This document shows, piece after piece, positions 11,401-22,861 of a stretch of DNA of 64,000 nucleotides. This stretch comes from Fragilariopsis cylindrus CCMP1102 (taxonomy: Eukaryota > Bacillariophyta > Bacillariophyceae > Bacillariales > Bacillariaceae): assembly GCA_900095095.1 (NCBI GenBank), contig FMBT01000310.1:434001-498000 (forward strand), read 5' to 3'. The translations under genes were made by a program, and so were the position numbers. The notes below the pieces were generated by a model. The model searched no databases, was not told where the DNA came from, and saw only the letters and a list, made by a program, of their open reading frames with translations. Numbering within the stretch: the first letter of the stretch is position 1; every line of letters begins with the position of its first letter.

Positions 11401-13467
11401 ATGAGTAGCGGTACACGAACATCCTCATTCCGTACGGCTCGTATGGGTAGTCAAAGTAGTCACGCAACTGCTTCTGGTACAGCATCTCTATCGACTTCGT
11501 TACATCATCATCATCATCATCATCCACAACCACCGCATACTACAAGTAAAACCTCCTCCCAAACACCACCACTTTCACTCTCATTTTATAATAATTCTAA
11601 TAATTCTGTTATACATGGCGATGACGCAACTAAAAAGAAAAGGAATTTACTGAATCCAACCGCTGTACGAGAACGCTCGAAATCAATTCCGGGTTGTAAA
11701 GAAATCGGTGTAGTAGACACTACAACATTAATTTTCTTGGTTGCTGTTGCTTCCAGGCCCTCCTCCGATACGAAAAAGAATCAACAACCGGCACGTATTA
11801 CAATATTCTGTGACTCAGGAACAATCGGTACAGCTAGGGTACTAGATGGAACAGTACGACAAACTTTTCGACGGAATGTAAACTCTTTGGACGTTGTTGA
11901 AAGGCTACTAACATTCCCAGAGGGTCCAGTTGAGATCAATGATAATTTGATTGGTATTCACGATGAAGAAAATAATTCTAATGAAAACAAAAGTCCAAGT
12001 ACCATAAAGATTAACTATCAAAAGGAGGTCGAGCTTGCTGATGTTGGTTTGTGTATTTTAGAAGGTGAGCGTGAAAAGTTAACAAAACATTTACGACAAT
12101 TAGATGAAATGAAAGAAGAGGAGGAAGAGAAACAGCAACAGCAGTTATCGAAAAATCATAAAAAGCAACAGGCACAATTGCAGCAACAGCAACAGCAAGC
12201 ACCAAGTTCAGTTGCTTCCAGACGATTGCAATCACAATTATTAGAACAAGCTACGAATAAAAGCACTGGTAGTCCCAGTAAAAGTGCTTCCAATGACAGT
12301 AATAATAACAGCAATAGCAATAGCGATCGTACGGGTCGAAGACGAAATAAGTTGCTGAATCTTTCCTCAAGACAAAAAAGAAACACTAATAATGCTTGCG
12401 ATTATAACAGTAACAGCAAGAGTGCTAGTGCTGTTGTTATTAGTAAAACAAATGACCCACGTACAACAATTACGACCATCCCTATCAGTACCCCACCAAC
12501 TAAAAAGAAGTCCAACAAGAGCAAACATACCTCCGCCGACACTACTCAGAAGCTCGAAGAAAATGTTCTTTCGGCCTACGCATCTGCTCTGATAACGATC
12601 ACAAAACCTAACAACGACGGTATCGATGAGGATAACGGCGATGATAACGCATCTACGTCGTCTTCATCGAGTACTGGGTCTCATCATCGAAAACGTAGTT
12701 CAGGGGATGTAAACGAAGTTGCTGCATATGAATTTCATTTTAAATTACCAGCAGATGTAATGAAACAAGTTGATCAATGTTTACGCGATATAGCAAAAAT
12801 GAATAAGGTTGTTAAGGGTGTCGCCACAAATGGTCGTGGTACTGTATTTTTATATGGCAATGGTGGTGTTGCATACACACCATCAATACCAAAAGCATTG
12901 TATCATAAACTACGACAATTAAGAAGTAGCTCGTATAGTAGCAGACCATGCTTTGTTGCATTGGGTACACGTGATCGATATTATGTTGCATTTAATGATG
13001 GTACTGCTGCTTGGAAAGGATCAAATGTATTAGATAAATTGTTAAAAAAGATTATATTGAAAAACAATAATAATAATAGTGCCAATGAAAAGAAAAAGAG
13101 TGATGATGCATCGAAATCAAATAATTCGGCACTTTCATCAATGTTGCCTCGATCGGTTGGATTTGGATCAACGTATGACACATTTTTTACTATATTCTAT
13201 GATGGTTCATGGCAATATCAAGGACGTGGCATACCGAAGAGTCTAGAAAAGAAACTCATTGAAAGAAAAAATAGAGCTGATTTATTGTATTGCAACCTAG
13301 GACCGAATGGTGAATGGTTTTTAAAAGCAGAAAATGGTAAGATGTGGTGGTCTGGTATAACTCAAGAATTAGATTTGGTACTTAAAAAAATTATGTCCAC
13401 TGGATTTTTACATAATATGGATTTTGGTGAAAATGGATCCTATTTTATTAGTTATGATGAAGAGTAA
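11401..13467 (+). CDS. conserved hypothetical protein with Gln/Asn/Ser-rich middle
   Basis: This protein has 688 aa from the ATG at 11401. The reading frame is open further upstream but has no ATG there. Three parts are visible. First, an ordered N-terminal block with GCKEIGVVDTTTLIF and TVRQTFRRN.NSLDVVERLL, familiar from memory in other diatom hypotheticals. Second, a long disordered middle with a Glu/Gln coiled-coil stretch and poly-Gln, poly-Asn and His runs. Third, an ordered C-terminal 220 residues with repeated aromatic strands (DRYYVAFNDGTAAWKG, FFTIFYDGSWQYQGRGIP, EWFLKAENGKMWWSG), suggesting a beta-repeat domain with three or four related units. No catalytic motif is visible. The MITE ends 361 bp upstream. 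Confidence 0.7.
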   Translation: MSSGTRTSSFRTARMGSQSSHATASGTASLSTSLHHHHHHHPQPPHTTSKTSSQTPPLSLSFYNNSNNSVIHGDDATKKKRNLLNPTAVRERSKSIPGCKEIGVVDTTTLIFLVAVASRPSSDTKKNQQPARITIFCDSGTIGTARVLDGTVRQTFRRNVNSLDVVERLLTFPEGPVEINDNLIGIHDEENNSNENKSPSTIKINYQKEVELADVGLCILEGEREKLTKHLRQLDEMKEEEEEKQQQQLSKNHKKQQAQLQQQQQQAPSSVASRRLQSQLLEQATNKSTGSPSKSASNDSNNNSNSNSDRTGRRRNKLLNLSSRQKRNTNNACDYNSNSKSASAVVISKTNDPRTTITTIPISTPPTKKKSNKSKHTSADTTQKLEENVLSAYASALITITKPNNDGIDEDNGDDNASTSSSSSTGSHHRKRSSGDVNEVAAYEFHFKLPADVMKQVDQCLRDIAKMNKVVKGVATNGRGTVFLYGNGGVAYTPSIPKALYHKLRQLRSSSYSSRPCFVALGTRDRYYVAFNDGTAAWKGSNVLDKLLKKIILKNNNNNSANEKKKSDDASKSNNSALSSMLPRSVGFGSTYDTFFTIFYDGSWQYQGRGIPKSLEKKLIERKNRADLLYCNLGPNGEWFLKAENGKMWWSGITQELDLVLKKIMSTGFLHNMDFGENGSYFISYDEE

Positions 13468-13636
13468 TAAAAAATGATATAATAATTATGAAAATATTTA
13501 AAGTGATGCATATCAACAGTAATAATAATCAAACCTAAAAAGTGTAGCTCCAAGGCAGACGTACGCAGTATATAGAGAGTATTACTTACTACAATAGAAC
13601 GGTTATATATAATCCAAACTGCTAAGTTAGTCCTCT

Positions 13637-14001
13637 ATGCATATGCCATACTTTGTCAGTCGTGATCAAACCCCTTCAACTCTTTTCACGTCATTCGATG
13701 GTTTTGTCAAATGTTCCTTGCCATCAGAACTAGTTTCTTTTGCTAATCACGAAGTCAAATCGGTTCAAATGATCCATATAAATCTAATGCCCCAATTAGC
13801 ATTTTTGCCATTCAGGGGACGATATTTGGTTATGCCATCGTTGGGATCGACGACGACGACAACGAGAACAATCGTTGTCGTGAACGGCTTCCTCTCCACG
13901 TAAGCAATGTATTGATCTTGTTAGCGTCGAATCTCGAACTAAACGATGTTCCTGAATCGTTACGCGACCACGCTGCTCAGCTAATTGGTTCAAAACAGTA
14001 A
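13637..14001 (+). pseudogene. possible small coding remnant
   Basis: The C-terminal part reads as plausible protein (NAPISIFAIQGTIFGYAIVG ... LASNLELNDVPESLRDHAAQ) and ends at a TAA at 13999-14001. The upstream part lies in another frame from an ATG near 13637. No family recognised. It may be a short gene with one frame break, a remnant, or chance. Confidence 0.25.
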
Positions 14002-14174
14002 TGACAAAAAATCAAAATGAATGAATGTATAGATAATGGTTGTAAAGGTATATATTATAATACACACTGTACAAAGACAAATAATTATTATATATAATAA
14101 TACATTGCATAAGAATAGGCACCAAGGTTAAGTTTAATTTTAATCTTAAATCTATTCATCCGTCATTCCCCGTA

Positions 14175-15330
14175 TTATTGTCTCGCTTGATCTTCGATCA
14201 AAGGTGCAGGTTTGCCATCAAATACAGATCGGAAATGTTTTTCCATTCCTAAAACATGTGCTAAGCCGACCACTCCTACTACATTCTTATTTTCTTCAGG
14301 GGAACGTTCTAATTCACATATAATAGATTCGCACATCAAATAATCTCTTTCCTTAAGAAATGCTTGAGTAAATTCAGGAACGTTTTCTTCTAATTTAGAA
14401 AACAATCGTGTACGGAATTCTTTGTCTTCTTTCAGTTTTTCCATAACCGCCTTAGTAACCACAATTTCGTCCAAATCATCACTATCATCATTATCCTTTT
14501 CTTGAAGAAGTTCTTTTCGTACTTTTATTCCATTTTTTGCATTTCTTCTGCGTTTACATTCTGCAGCCGATTAGCAACGCCCATAAAGTCTCCACTTTCT
14601 AACGCTAACTCTGCTGCACGTTGAATAGTAACCATAGAATTTCGATCACCTAGTATAACTGTGTCACAGACTGTACAATTTTCAGCTGATTGGATTGCTC
14701 TTAAAAATCACCGCCACCCTTTCATTCATTTGTTCACCTATATTATCGTACATGTTAGTTAATAATGCACGTGCAATTTGTGTAAATATTTGGATGAATA
14801 CACCCTGAGCTATTCCAACTAATCCTTGAGGTCTATTGTTTGTTTGTACTATTGGAAGTTCTATATCATCCGAGGTGGTTACCCTATTAACATTGATATT
14901 ATTGATACTATCAATTCCAATCCGTTCTAATCGTGATTTGTCCATCTCAACCATAACAACATTTGGCTGTAATGCTTCGATCAACCGTTGGACTTGATCG
15001 TTGATTTTCTGAAAATGCGCTGTCCAATCAACGTAACGGTTTGACCTGTCTTTTCATTAGTTACACTCACTACAGTGTTTCCAATTTCATCTTCATCTTG
15101 ATTTCTTTGTAGTAGTCAACCTTCCTCCATTGATGATGCTGTTAGAGATGCACTACACACAAATACAGTAGGACGATTACTGCATGTATTGCTGCTGCCA
15201 CTACTACTGGCAATCGTTGGGAAGAATAAGAGTGGATCATGTCGCGCAGTGGTACTGAGAGAAATGCGTATGTTCCTACGCTCCACCAGTTGCTGATGGA
15301 GAGCAGAATAAGTGGTGAGTATTTCGGCAT
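14175..15330 (-). pseudogene. TraB-domain protein gene, disrupted
   Basis: Fragments in different frames together match a TraB/PrgY-type domain. They are: VVSVTNEKTGQTVTLIG; AHFQKINDQVQRLIEALQPN with VVMVEMDKSRL; VILGDRNSMVTIQRAAELAL; and KERDYLMCESI with VGVVGLAHVLGMEKHF. These are the usual blocks, in the usual order. Plant TraB proteins act at mitochondria-ER contacts; the role here is unknown. The frame changes near 15030, 14690 and 14560, and an in-frame TGA sits near 15115. Upstream, the ATG at 15330 gives a signal peptide ending TYA-FLSVP, an A-F plastid-type motif, but in yet another frame. The neighbouring rhodanese gene is broken in the same way. The locus is either a true pseudogene or suffers from poor consensus sequence. 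Confidence 0.6.
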
Positions 15331-15968
15331 CGTCGTCGGCACGTATTGTATTTCTTGTATTGTACAATTTTTATTATGATGGATGGATATTGATTATATA
15401 ATGGAGGATGTATTTTTTTTTTTTTTTTTATATAGGAGAGATGGTTTATCATACGAGGAGATTGAAGAGGGAAATGTGATTAATCTGACGTCCGCCTGTT
15501 GCTCAGTAAATCACAATTCCAATGAATGAATGAATGAATCAGTCTTGAACAAGATTTTACGCGCGAGTTTGACTATCTCTATTGGTATCTTATTTCTCCA
15601 TTTCTCCATACCGGTAGCTTTCATTCTTTTCGTCGCTCTTCGAAAGCTATAGCAACCAAGCTCCATTCCTACAGTAGATCTGATATTGGAAAAGAGAAAG
15701 AATTGTCATTGGTAAGCTTTGGTTTGCAATGATATTTCATGACTCTATATACATATGTGAAGTACTGTAACCAAAAACTAGTAGGATATCCTACTGCATG
15801 ACTATATACACGAAACAGTATAAGATAAAAACCACTTTTTAAATGACAACTAGTATATATATACAACCAATATCAAAGCAATGTAACGAGTAAAATATTC
15901 GAATATTGGTGTTTATGTGTTTATTATAGCCCGTATTAAATTTACCGACAACTTTTAAAATCAATCCG
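15331..15968. other. intergenic region
   Basis: Contains a run of T near 15412-15429. No gene, RNA or repeat recognised. Confidence 0.45.
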
Positions 15969-16466
15969 TCAAACCTTGAATTTCTCCGCAACAACATCAC
16001 ATATTTCAGCTGCTGCAAGTTCCTCAAAAGTCTCTTCTAGCGCAACTGCATTCTTATAACCCATCTGTTGGAGCAATTCAACCGCTTGTTTTGCTCTCCC
16101 TCCCATCTTGCAGTGCACAAAGATTTTGAGTTCAACACGATAGAAACACCGGTGAAACGATCAATGGGAAATGTACCTGGATAAAAGATCCCAGTTTTGT
16201 TATCCATCCATTTACCACTAGTCAACTTTGAAAGAGGAGTTGGGGTTGCCAAGGAAAGATGAGCCTCTGCCCATTCGTCAGGTTCACGAACGTCCAATAG
16301 AAATGTTTTGGGGTTCTGCTTAAAGGCGGCTTTGACATCGGCTACACTGAAAATTGCGGTGCTACTGGTGAGAGGATCTTGTTATTGTTGTGAGCGACAT
16401 TATGAGAGGGAGCAAAGGCAAAGACGGATGGTACGAGACTCAGAAGGAGGATTGTGAAAATCTTCA
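15969..16466 (-). CDS. plastid-targeted rhodanese-domain protein, two frame breaks
   Basis: This is a single-domain rhodanese (sulfurtransferase) of about 165 aa. The ATG at 16466 gives a clean signal peptide ending VFA-FAPSHN, the canonical ASAFAP-type plastid presequence. The body has FLLDVREPDEWAEAHL and, after a frame change, the active-site loop VHCKMGGRAK (C-x-x-G-x-R with the catalytic Cys), then NAVALEETFEELAAAE to the stop at 15969. The frame changes between presequence and domain (about 16370-16385) and just before the active-site strand (about 16135). One change needs an extra base skipped and the other a base restored. The conserved residues are intact, so sequence error is more likely than decay. 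Confidence 0.7.
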
Positions 16467-16809
16467 TTGTAGATGGATTACGCCGGTGTGTTTGTTTTGT
16501 GGAATTTGATTACAGTACGGCGGTAGTGTTTGTTTTGATTGTTGTTCCTCGTCGTTTGGTGAAGAAAGATGAAAAATTGTTGACGTCCGATTTTCCAGCT
16601 AGTTTTACGCGTAAAATTGCGCGATTGCTAAGTGGAAAGATTTTGCGCGCGCCAAACTGCCAACCATCACATCGCTAATAAAGATCCACTATAGCAGTAT
16701 TTTATCAGCGTTTATTACATAATTCTTCTTTACTACTGTAGTACATCTTTTGTTTGTTCATGATGAACCACAACATCCCAGAAAGCCTAGTCAAATACAT
16801 ATCTACTAC

Positions 16810-18443
16810 ATGTTATTGAAGCATCAAAGTCGACGCTGTTGTTCTTTGTGGAAGAAGCTTCTTTTGCTGGTATCAACTCATTCCCCATCGCGGTCATCGT
16901 CATCGTCGTCGTTCTTAGTCGTCGCCGAAACGAGAGCAGCCTTTTCCTACAATAAAAACAGCCTCAAATACTGTGACAATTATTCCAAGAATAATAATTA
17001 TAATAATTATCACAATAGTAACATAAACGTGAAGCGAAGAACTATCATGACTTTGTTTCCTGAATCGCCGTCACTTATTGAGAAATGTTCGACTCCCATA
17101 ACTGGTAGAAGAGGCAGAACCAATACAGGTACTAGTGAAATCGCAAGCATTGGAACGCAACCAAGACGAAGTGTCCGATTGTTCCAAGGAAGATCCTCCG
17201 ACAATTCCGACGCCGACGAATTCGTCCTCCCTTTAACGCCAACTACGAAAAAACAGACTGCTACCCGTCTTCGAGAAAGAACAATAGAAGAACAGCATCA
17301 GAAGAAGATAATACCATGGTAACACCGACGAAACGTAGCAGGAGGGGAGATTCTTCTACTTCAGATACCACGACAACGACACTAGCTACTAGCGATGGTG
17401 CAAGTAGCAATGCCATTCCAGTGACACCTGAATCATCTACATCGACGCCATCTGGAACGAGAAAGACAAAGTCAAAATCCACTACAAGGAAAACTAAAAC
17501 TAAAAAGGAAACAAAGACCAAAACATCGGCATCGTCGGCATCAGTATGGTCAGAACCTGATGGGTGGCGTGACACGTACGAATTGGTACGAGAATTACGA
17601 AAAGATAAAACGGCTCCATGTGACAGTGCGGGAGCTGAAGCTTTGGTGTTACCGCCAATCGAAAACGAAAACGATAATGAAATGTATGCGAAAACACGAC
17701 GTTTTCAAACACTCGTGGCCCTCATGTTATCTAGTCAAACAAAGGATGCGATGGTCGATCGTGCAATGGGAAATCTGAGGGCTACCGATGGTGATGATGG
17801 TGGGGATGGTTTAACCATCGCATCCATCAGAGCAATGGACCCAAAGGTATTAAACTCAAAAATAAATATGGTCGGATTTCATAATAATAAAACAAAGTAC
17901 ATCAAGCAGGTTGTAGAAATTCTACATGAAAAGTACGATGACGATATACCGTCAACAGCAGATGAGATGATTCGTGATTTACCAGGAATTGGTCCGAAAA
18001 TGGCATATATAATTGAACCCATATGCTGGGGTGTTAGCACGGGAATTGGTGTCGACACGCATATGCAACGGTTGTTTCCCAAAATAGGTTTTGTTTCACC
18101 GGACGTTAAAAATCCAGAACAAACAAGGAAGCAGTTACAATCATGGTTACCTCATGAATATTGGGGTGAAGTTAATCTATTATGGGTTGGATTTGGACAG
18201 GAAATTCAACAACAGAAACAAAAATCATTAAAAAAGGCTTTAAAATCCGATCGTTCTTTGGATGCATTGCGTTTATTACGACGTTGTGGTTTTGATGTCG
18301 TTAAGGAATTTGACAAACTACTAAAGTTATCGTCTGAGGAGATTGATGATCATGACAACGATGATGCTCCTTGGACAAACGACAATACCAGGGATGAGAT
18401 GAAAAAAATGATCAAAGAATTATCGCAAGAAAAAACAAAGTAG
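16810..18443 (+). CDS. NTH1: endonuclease III homologue (NTH1) without Fe-S cluster Cys
   Basis: This is a base-excision-repair DNA glycosylase/AP lyase. The ATG at 17316 gives 375 aa: a basic Ser/Thr-rich N-terminus, then LMLSSQTKDAMVDRAMGNL, the helix-hairpin-helix LPGIGPKMAYI with the catalytic Lys, and VDTHMQRLFPK with the catalytic Asp. The C-terminal segment, where most NTH proteins carry four Cys for a [4Fe-4S] cluster, reads LLWVGFGQEIQQQKQK and has no such set. Yeast Ntg1 is a precedent for a cluster-free enzyme. An open frame from the ATG at 16810 runs into this gene one frame off. It includes ETRAAFSYN and may be an organelle-targeting extension joined by a frameshift near 17270-17320. 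The core identification does not depend on it. Confidence 0.85.
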
Positions 18444-18705
18444 TATCAAATGAATAATAAAGACGACTTTTTAACTTTTCCAAACGCCATTAGTTTTTAC
18501 TTGCTTCTTACTACTCTAGATTGTTCAGAATGAACAGAATCGATCGAAACTTTCGAATTTGATACAAATAATCAATAGTATACATGCAATAGATCAAAAA
18601 GCAAGACTGATAGAAAGATATATCATTCATTCGCATTGATTTATTTCTTTGGTTGAATCCAATTTCAGATACGCCGTTTCTACATTCTTTATATTCCATT
18701 TCATT

Positions 18706-19907
18706 TTATTTACATGTCAAATGTGGTATCATTTGAGCCACCATGTCGATAAATCCAGAAACGATCCAACCACGTAGAAAATATCGTTCAGAGAGACCAG
18801 CAACGGCAAAGGCTATTCCTGAAGCAATCACAACAGAAGGGAGAGAGTTTATAACGGTTTGAATCCATTGGGGAACGCATCGATTCCACACCCATGATTC
18901 ACCGATCATAATGAGTCCCATCAGCAAGAAAAATACAGTTACCTCACCAGGATGATAGTTGATGTTGTTATGTATCGAGAAATTATATTCATGTAACAAT
19001 CCTGATCCAAAAATGTAAACACAGCGGAAATACTTTGATTGTATCCATTTTTTCGTGAAGGGATATATATTGTACGTTTTAGTAATTCATTGACTGGTTT
19101 ATTCCATCGACTACCCCAGCATTCCTTGTAGGATTGAGACTTTGATAATGGGTGACAAAAACCTAATTCCATTCGTATCCCACCAAAAGCAATAGAGTTT
19201 GTTATTGCAGAAAAATCCAAACAAAAAGAAACAAATAAATACAAAAGCCATAGGTGAAAGAATCCATCGATGTGGGTTATCAGCAACCACTGAGTATCAA
19301 TAACATCATCCCAATTATCATTACCAGGCGATGAAGAAGATACTTTCTCAATTATAGTAGAACCCGGTGACGGAAATTGTAACAATATTGATACAGTAAT
19401 AAACAATACCATTATCTTGATAATAAAATCAAGTATATTGTCTATAAATTCTTTTCGATTTATCTTGCCCAATTTCTCCTTATCGAATTTTGGTTCTGGT
19501 AATGAAATAAACCATATCAGCCAAGTTTTTAAATTGGTATCAGCTCCTGGTGGGTACGTATGGAATGCAACATTCAATGATTTAAAAAATGTTGCAAATC
19601 CAAATGTTGAAGCTAACCATGGTCCAGCAAATTTAATCTCACTACATGGAGCATAACTTTCAATAAATGATCGTCCTATATGTACCGATATTGCTGATAA
19701 AGTTCCTACCCCCAGTGCAATCCAGCACGTACTTTTTTTCTTCTCTGTTGTAGGCTTACTACTATAAAGTAAGATTCCTATAATCAAACCGATCAAAGAA
19801 CATACTCCGTGTACAGAAATAGCATAAATCCAAGAACGAAAGGAAGGAGGAACGATAGTACATTCTTCAAATAATGGCGAAGAGAATAATGCCGTTGTGT
19901 CAATCAT
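18706..19907 (-). CDS. wax-synthase-like membrane O-acyltransferase, one frame break
   Basis: This is a multi-span protein of about 400 aa in the MBOAT_2/wax-synthase family, which esterifies long-chain alcohols or related acceptors with acyl-CoA in the ER. Seen: several hydrophobic helices; the signature HPLSKSQSYKECWGSRWNKP followed by LLKRTIYIPSRK; and then GSGLLHEYNF, with the His that is catalytic in MBOATs. The signature and the catalytic block are in different frames. The break falls in a five-T run near 19010; one more T would restore FTFFGSGLLHEY. C-terminal helices follow to 18706. I regard it as one intact gene with a consensus error. Confidence 0.75.
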
Positions 19908-20587
19908 GATTATTGCAGAAGCAGAACCGTTTTAGTTGTTGCAAAAATAATGCAAATATACCATGGTTATGATGATGTGGATGATTGACATTTTTTTAAA
20001 CTTTTTGTTCTTGTTTGAAATTGTCACATACGTGCCGATAGTATTGATTGATTCTCGATAGATGATTGATTCTCGATTGACTCCGATGATTGATTCATTC
20101 ATTCATTCAAAGATCGAGAAGTTTGTAAGTTGTTTGATTTGATTCAATCGATTCGATTCAGTCGAATGAATCACACATAGTATGTATTCACATACAAAAA
20201 ATTCAGTAACAGCGTTAATCTGTGATTAAAAATACCGTACTGTACACGGGACCATACATTAAAAAATTCAAATCATGAATATTGCGAGCATGCGCACCTC
20301 TCCCGCCCACAAGACACACAGGGGGAGTTAACATGCTTTTTCGGACCAGGAGAGTATCAGTTTACATTGAACTTATTTTGCGGCTTCTCGCTTTTACAAT
20401 AATATAACTTTACAATCTACAATTTTCAACCTACAATTGTAACAATAACAAAAACAACAAACAACAAACAACAAACAACAAACAATAACAGGATAGACAA
20501 CTCACCTCTAGTCTAGAGTATTGAATAGTATACCTATACGTTCGAAAAATATTTTCCTCTATACCAGCGGCAGCGGCAGCAACGACG
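19908..20587. other. divergent intergenic region
   Basis: Holds short imperfect repeats of GATTGATTCTCGAT near 20045-20100 and an AACAACA tandem near 20453-20487, just upstream of the glycosyltransferase gene. No gene seen. Confidence 0.45.
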
Positions 20588-22075
20588 ATGTCGTCGTCTT
20601 CGTCTATTTCTACTCGTCAGTTCCAACAACCGCAACCTCAAGAACAGCAACAACAACAACAACAACAACAACGATCAAAAAGATCTATTCTGAATTTTGC
20701 CGTTTATTCCCTAATGGCTTGTAGTAGTGCGATATTACTTTTCCATAGCTATCAATTACAGAGTCATCGCTTTGATGCATTTATTAATAATTCTGTTCTT
20801 ACAAAAACTGCTGTTAGACGTGTACTTCCTGTCGACAATGAAGAACAACAAAATAACGAAATTAATGAAAATACGAATAGTAATAATAATAATAGTAACA
20901 GTGACAGTAACAACGAAGAGTTCAACAAAGGAGGATTTTATGTACCGTCATTAGATTATCGTATCAAAGGTATATCACAATACAACACACAGAATGGAAT
21001 GAATTTTCAGGCACATGTGTATTGTGAAGAATTTGAGAGGGGACTGAAATGGGATTGGTGGCGACCATCGCAATTGCAATCATCAGGGGATTCGAAACAA
21101 CAACAGCAGAAGCAACAACAACAACAACAACGGCTTTTGCGAAAAGAAGAAGTAGAAGATCAACGAACTATAACAACAAAACGTACAGGTACTCGAAAAC
21201 GATTGTTGATTGGGTTATCATCGGGATATAACGATAATGCAAAGTTTTTAGAACGTGCCGTTTGGAGTGCTCGAGTGTATGGAGCAGTATGGTCAAGAAA
21301 TAACAATAACAATAATAATGATAGCGATAATGATAGTGATGTAACGGTAGTAACCTTACAGGGAACAGCTTTTTCGCCTCATGGTTGTAAGGCCCCATCA
21401 AGCTATTCAAGTATCGATAAAATTAAATTATTGTTCAGAGCGTTGGATGTAAAAAGTCCACAAATATATGATCAATTATTGATATTAGATGCTGATACGA
21501 TGATGTATGATATGAACGTTGATGTGACTGCACTATCACTACCAGGCAATGGCAATGATATCGACAACGACGACAATGATGATAATGATGACTTTGTTGT
21601 AGCTGGAGCACCAATCGTAATGGAGAATGGCAAAAATGACAAATTACCTTGGATGATAGGTTCTAGTATGATGTTATGGAATTTGCAACATCCATTAACA
21701 CCTACTGTTGCATTGGATTGGTTCAATTATGCTAAAAATGCTATCATTCGTGGAACATATTTAAGTGATCAAAAATATTTACATAAAAGTTTACAAAAAC
21801 ATTGTACCAATCATGAGAATGACAAATTCACTATTGTTCGACAATTATCTCATCATAAATTTGGTGACGATACACGGGGGAAAATCATTAAACAATACAT
21901 TCCTCATACAAACAATAATAACACCACTGATGTTGTTGATGTTGATGAAAACGATAAAAAGCAAATAGTTGCTAGGTTGGCAAGGATGGAAGAAACCGCA
22001 AAAAGGATATGTTCTCGTCATCCTGATGCATGTGACGAAGTTGGAAAACCACCGCGATATGAAACATCCTCCTAA
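20588..22075 (+). CDS. type II membrane glycosyltransferase-like protein
   Basis: This is a 495-aa, probably Golgi-resident, nucleotide-sugar transferase. Order: a Ser/Gln-rich cytosolic tail, a signal anchor at about residues 35-55 (NFAVYSLMACSSAILLFH), an Asn/Gln-rich stem, then a GT-A-like domain. The domain begins RLLIGLSSGYNDNAKFLERA and continues through VTVVTLQGTAF to LILDADTMMYD, whose DAD is the metal-binding DxD motif. IGSSMMLWNLQHP and GTYLSDQKYLHKSL follow in the positions expected for GT8-like folds. Donor and acceptor sugars are unknown. The poly-Gln and poly-Asn runs fall in linkers and do not interrupt the fold. Confidence 0.65.
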   Translation: MSSSSSISTRQFQQPQPQEQQQQQQQQQRSKRSILNFAVYSLMACSSAILLFHSYQLQSHRFDAFINNSVLTKTAVRRVLPVDNEEQQNNEINENTNSNNNNSNSDSNNEEFNKGGFYVPSLDYRIKGISQYNTQNGMNFQAHVYCEEFERGLKWDWWRPSQLQSSGDSKQQQQKQQQQQQRLLRKEEVEDQRTITTKRTGTRKRLLIGLSSGYNDNAKFLERAVWSARVYGAVWSRNNNNNNNDSDNDSDVTVVTLQGTAFSPHGCKAPSSYSSIDKIKLLFRALDVKSPQIYDQLLILDADTMMYDMNVDVTALSLPGNGNDIDNDDNDDNDDFVVAGAPIVMENGKNDKLPWMIGSSMMLWNLQHPLTPTVALDWFNYAKNAIIRGTYLSDQKYLHKSLQKHCTNHENDKFTIVRQLSHHKFGDDTRGKIIKQYIPHTNNNNTTDVVDVDENDKKQIVARLARMEETAKRICSRHPDACDEVGKPPRYETSS

Positions 22076-22861
22076 CGTTAGTCAGTTGTACATTGATTTG
22101 ATTAGCTATCATCCTACAGTACTATTATTTGTACAGTACTGCACTGTACAAGTACTGAACACCAATACTATAGATACCGTCTACTGTATGCAGTATTATT
22201 ACTATAGTGTAATGTAGGACAACAGTGAGTGAATGTATGTCATACATGCTGTAATGCTCTGCAAGTGAACGAACGAGAAAGATAGAACGAAAAAATATAT
22301 TTCTATTCCATGACAAGGAGTATGGTATCATCGCACATCATACTGTATATATTTATTATGTATTATAATCGACTGCTATATAAAAAAGAAGAAGAAAAAA
22401 TATTGAAAGTAGAATTGTCAAGTTTCGAGGACGCTATCTCAAGAAGGAATTATATCTCTTCTTAGTAATGGCATTATCTGTAAAAAAATCAACACAATAT
22501 CATTATGTGCACTATTCAATCAAAGAAAAGTTTATCTTCAGCGTGCGCAATAATGAATGAATAGGCTGATGAGGAGGGGCTTGACGCATTTGAAAATAGT
22601 ATATATATAGTGGTATCACAAATATAAAACTGTCAAAATGTTATGTTAATAATTCCGAATTTTGATAGATTGTCTTTATTTACTTCTTTAATTAGCAAAG
22701 GAGATATTATTTCAAATTACATAATTATATATATAAACGCCAACGTCATAATGCTGTACTGTGGAGATGTGGTATTTATCTTTCGTCACGAGATACTTTA
22801 CTGCATGACATACAACAAGAGATAAAGGTTTCCTTTTGTCATTGAACTATGTTTGTTTGTG
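22076..22861. other. convergent intergenic region
   Basis: AT-rich. No gene, RNA or large repeat recognised. Confidence 0.45.

Noticed and set aside
20453-20487. Regular AACAACA repeats as a possible CRISPR or regulatory array
   Set aside because: A simple microsatellite with no spacers. The same holds for CA, TG, GAAA and CAA tracts elsewhere.
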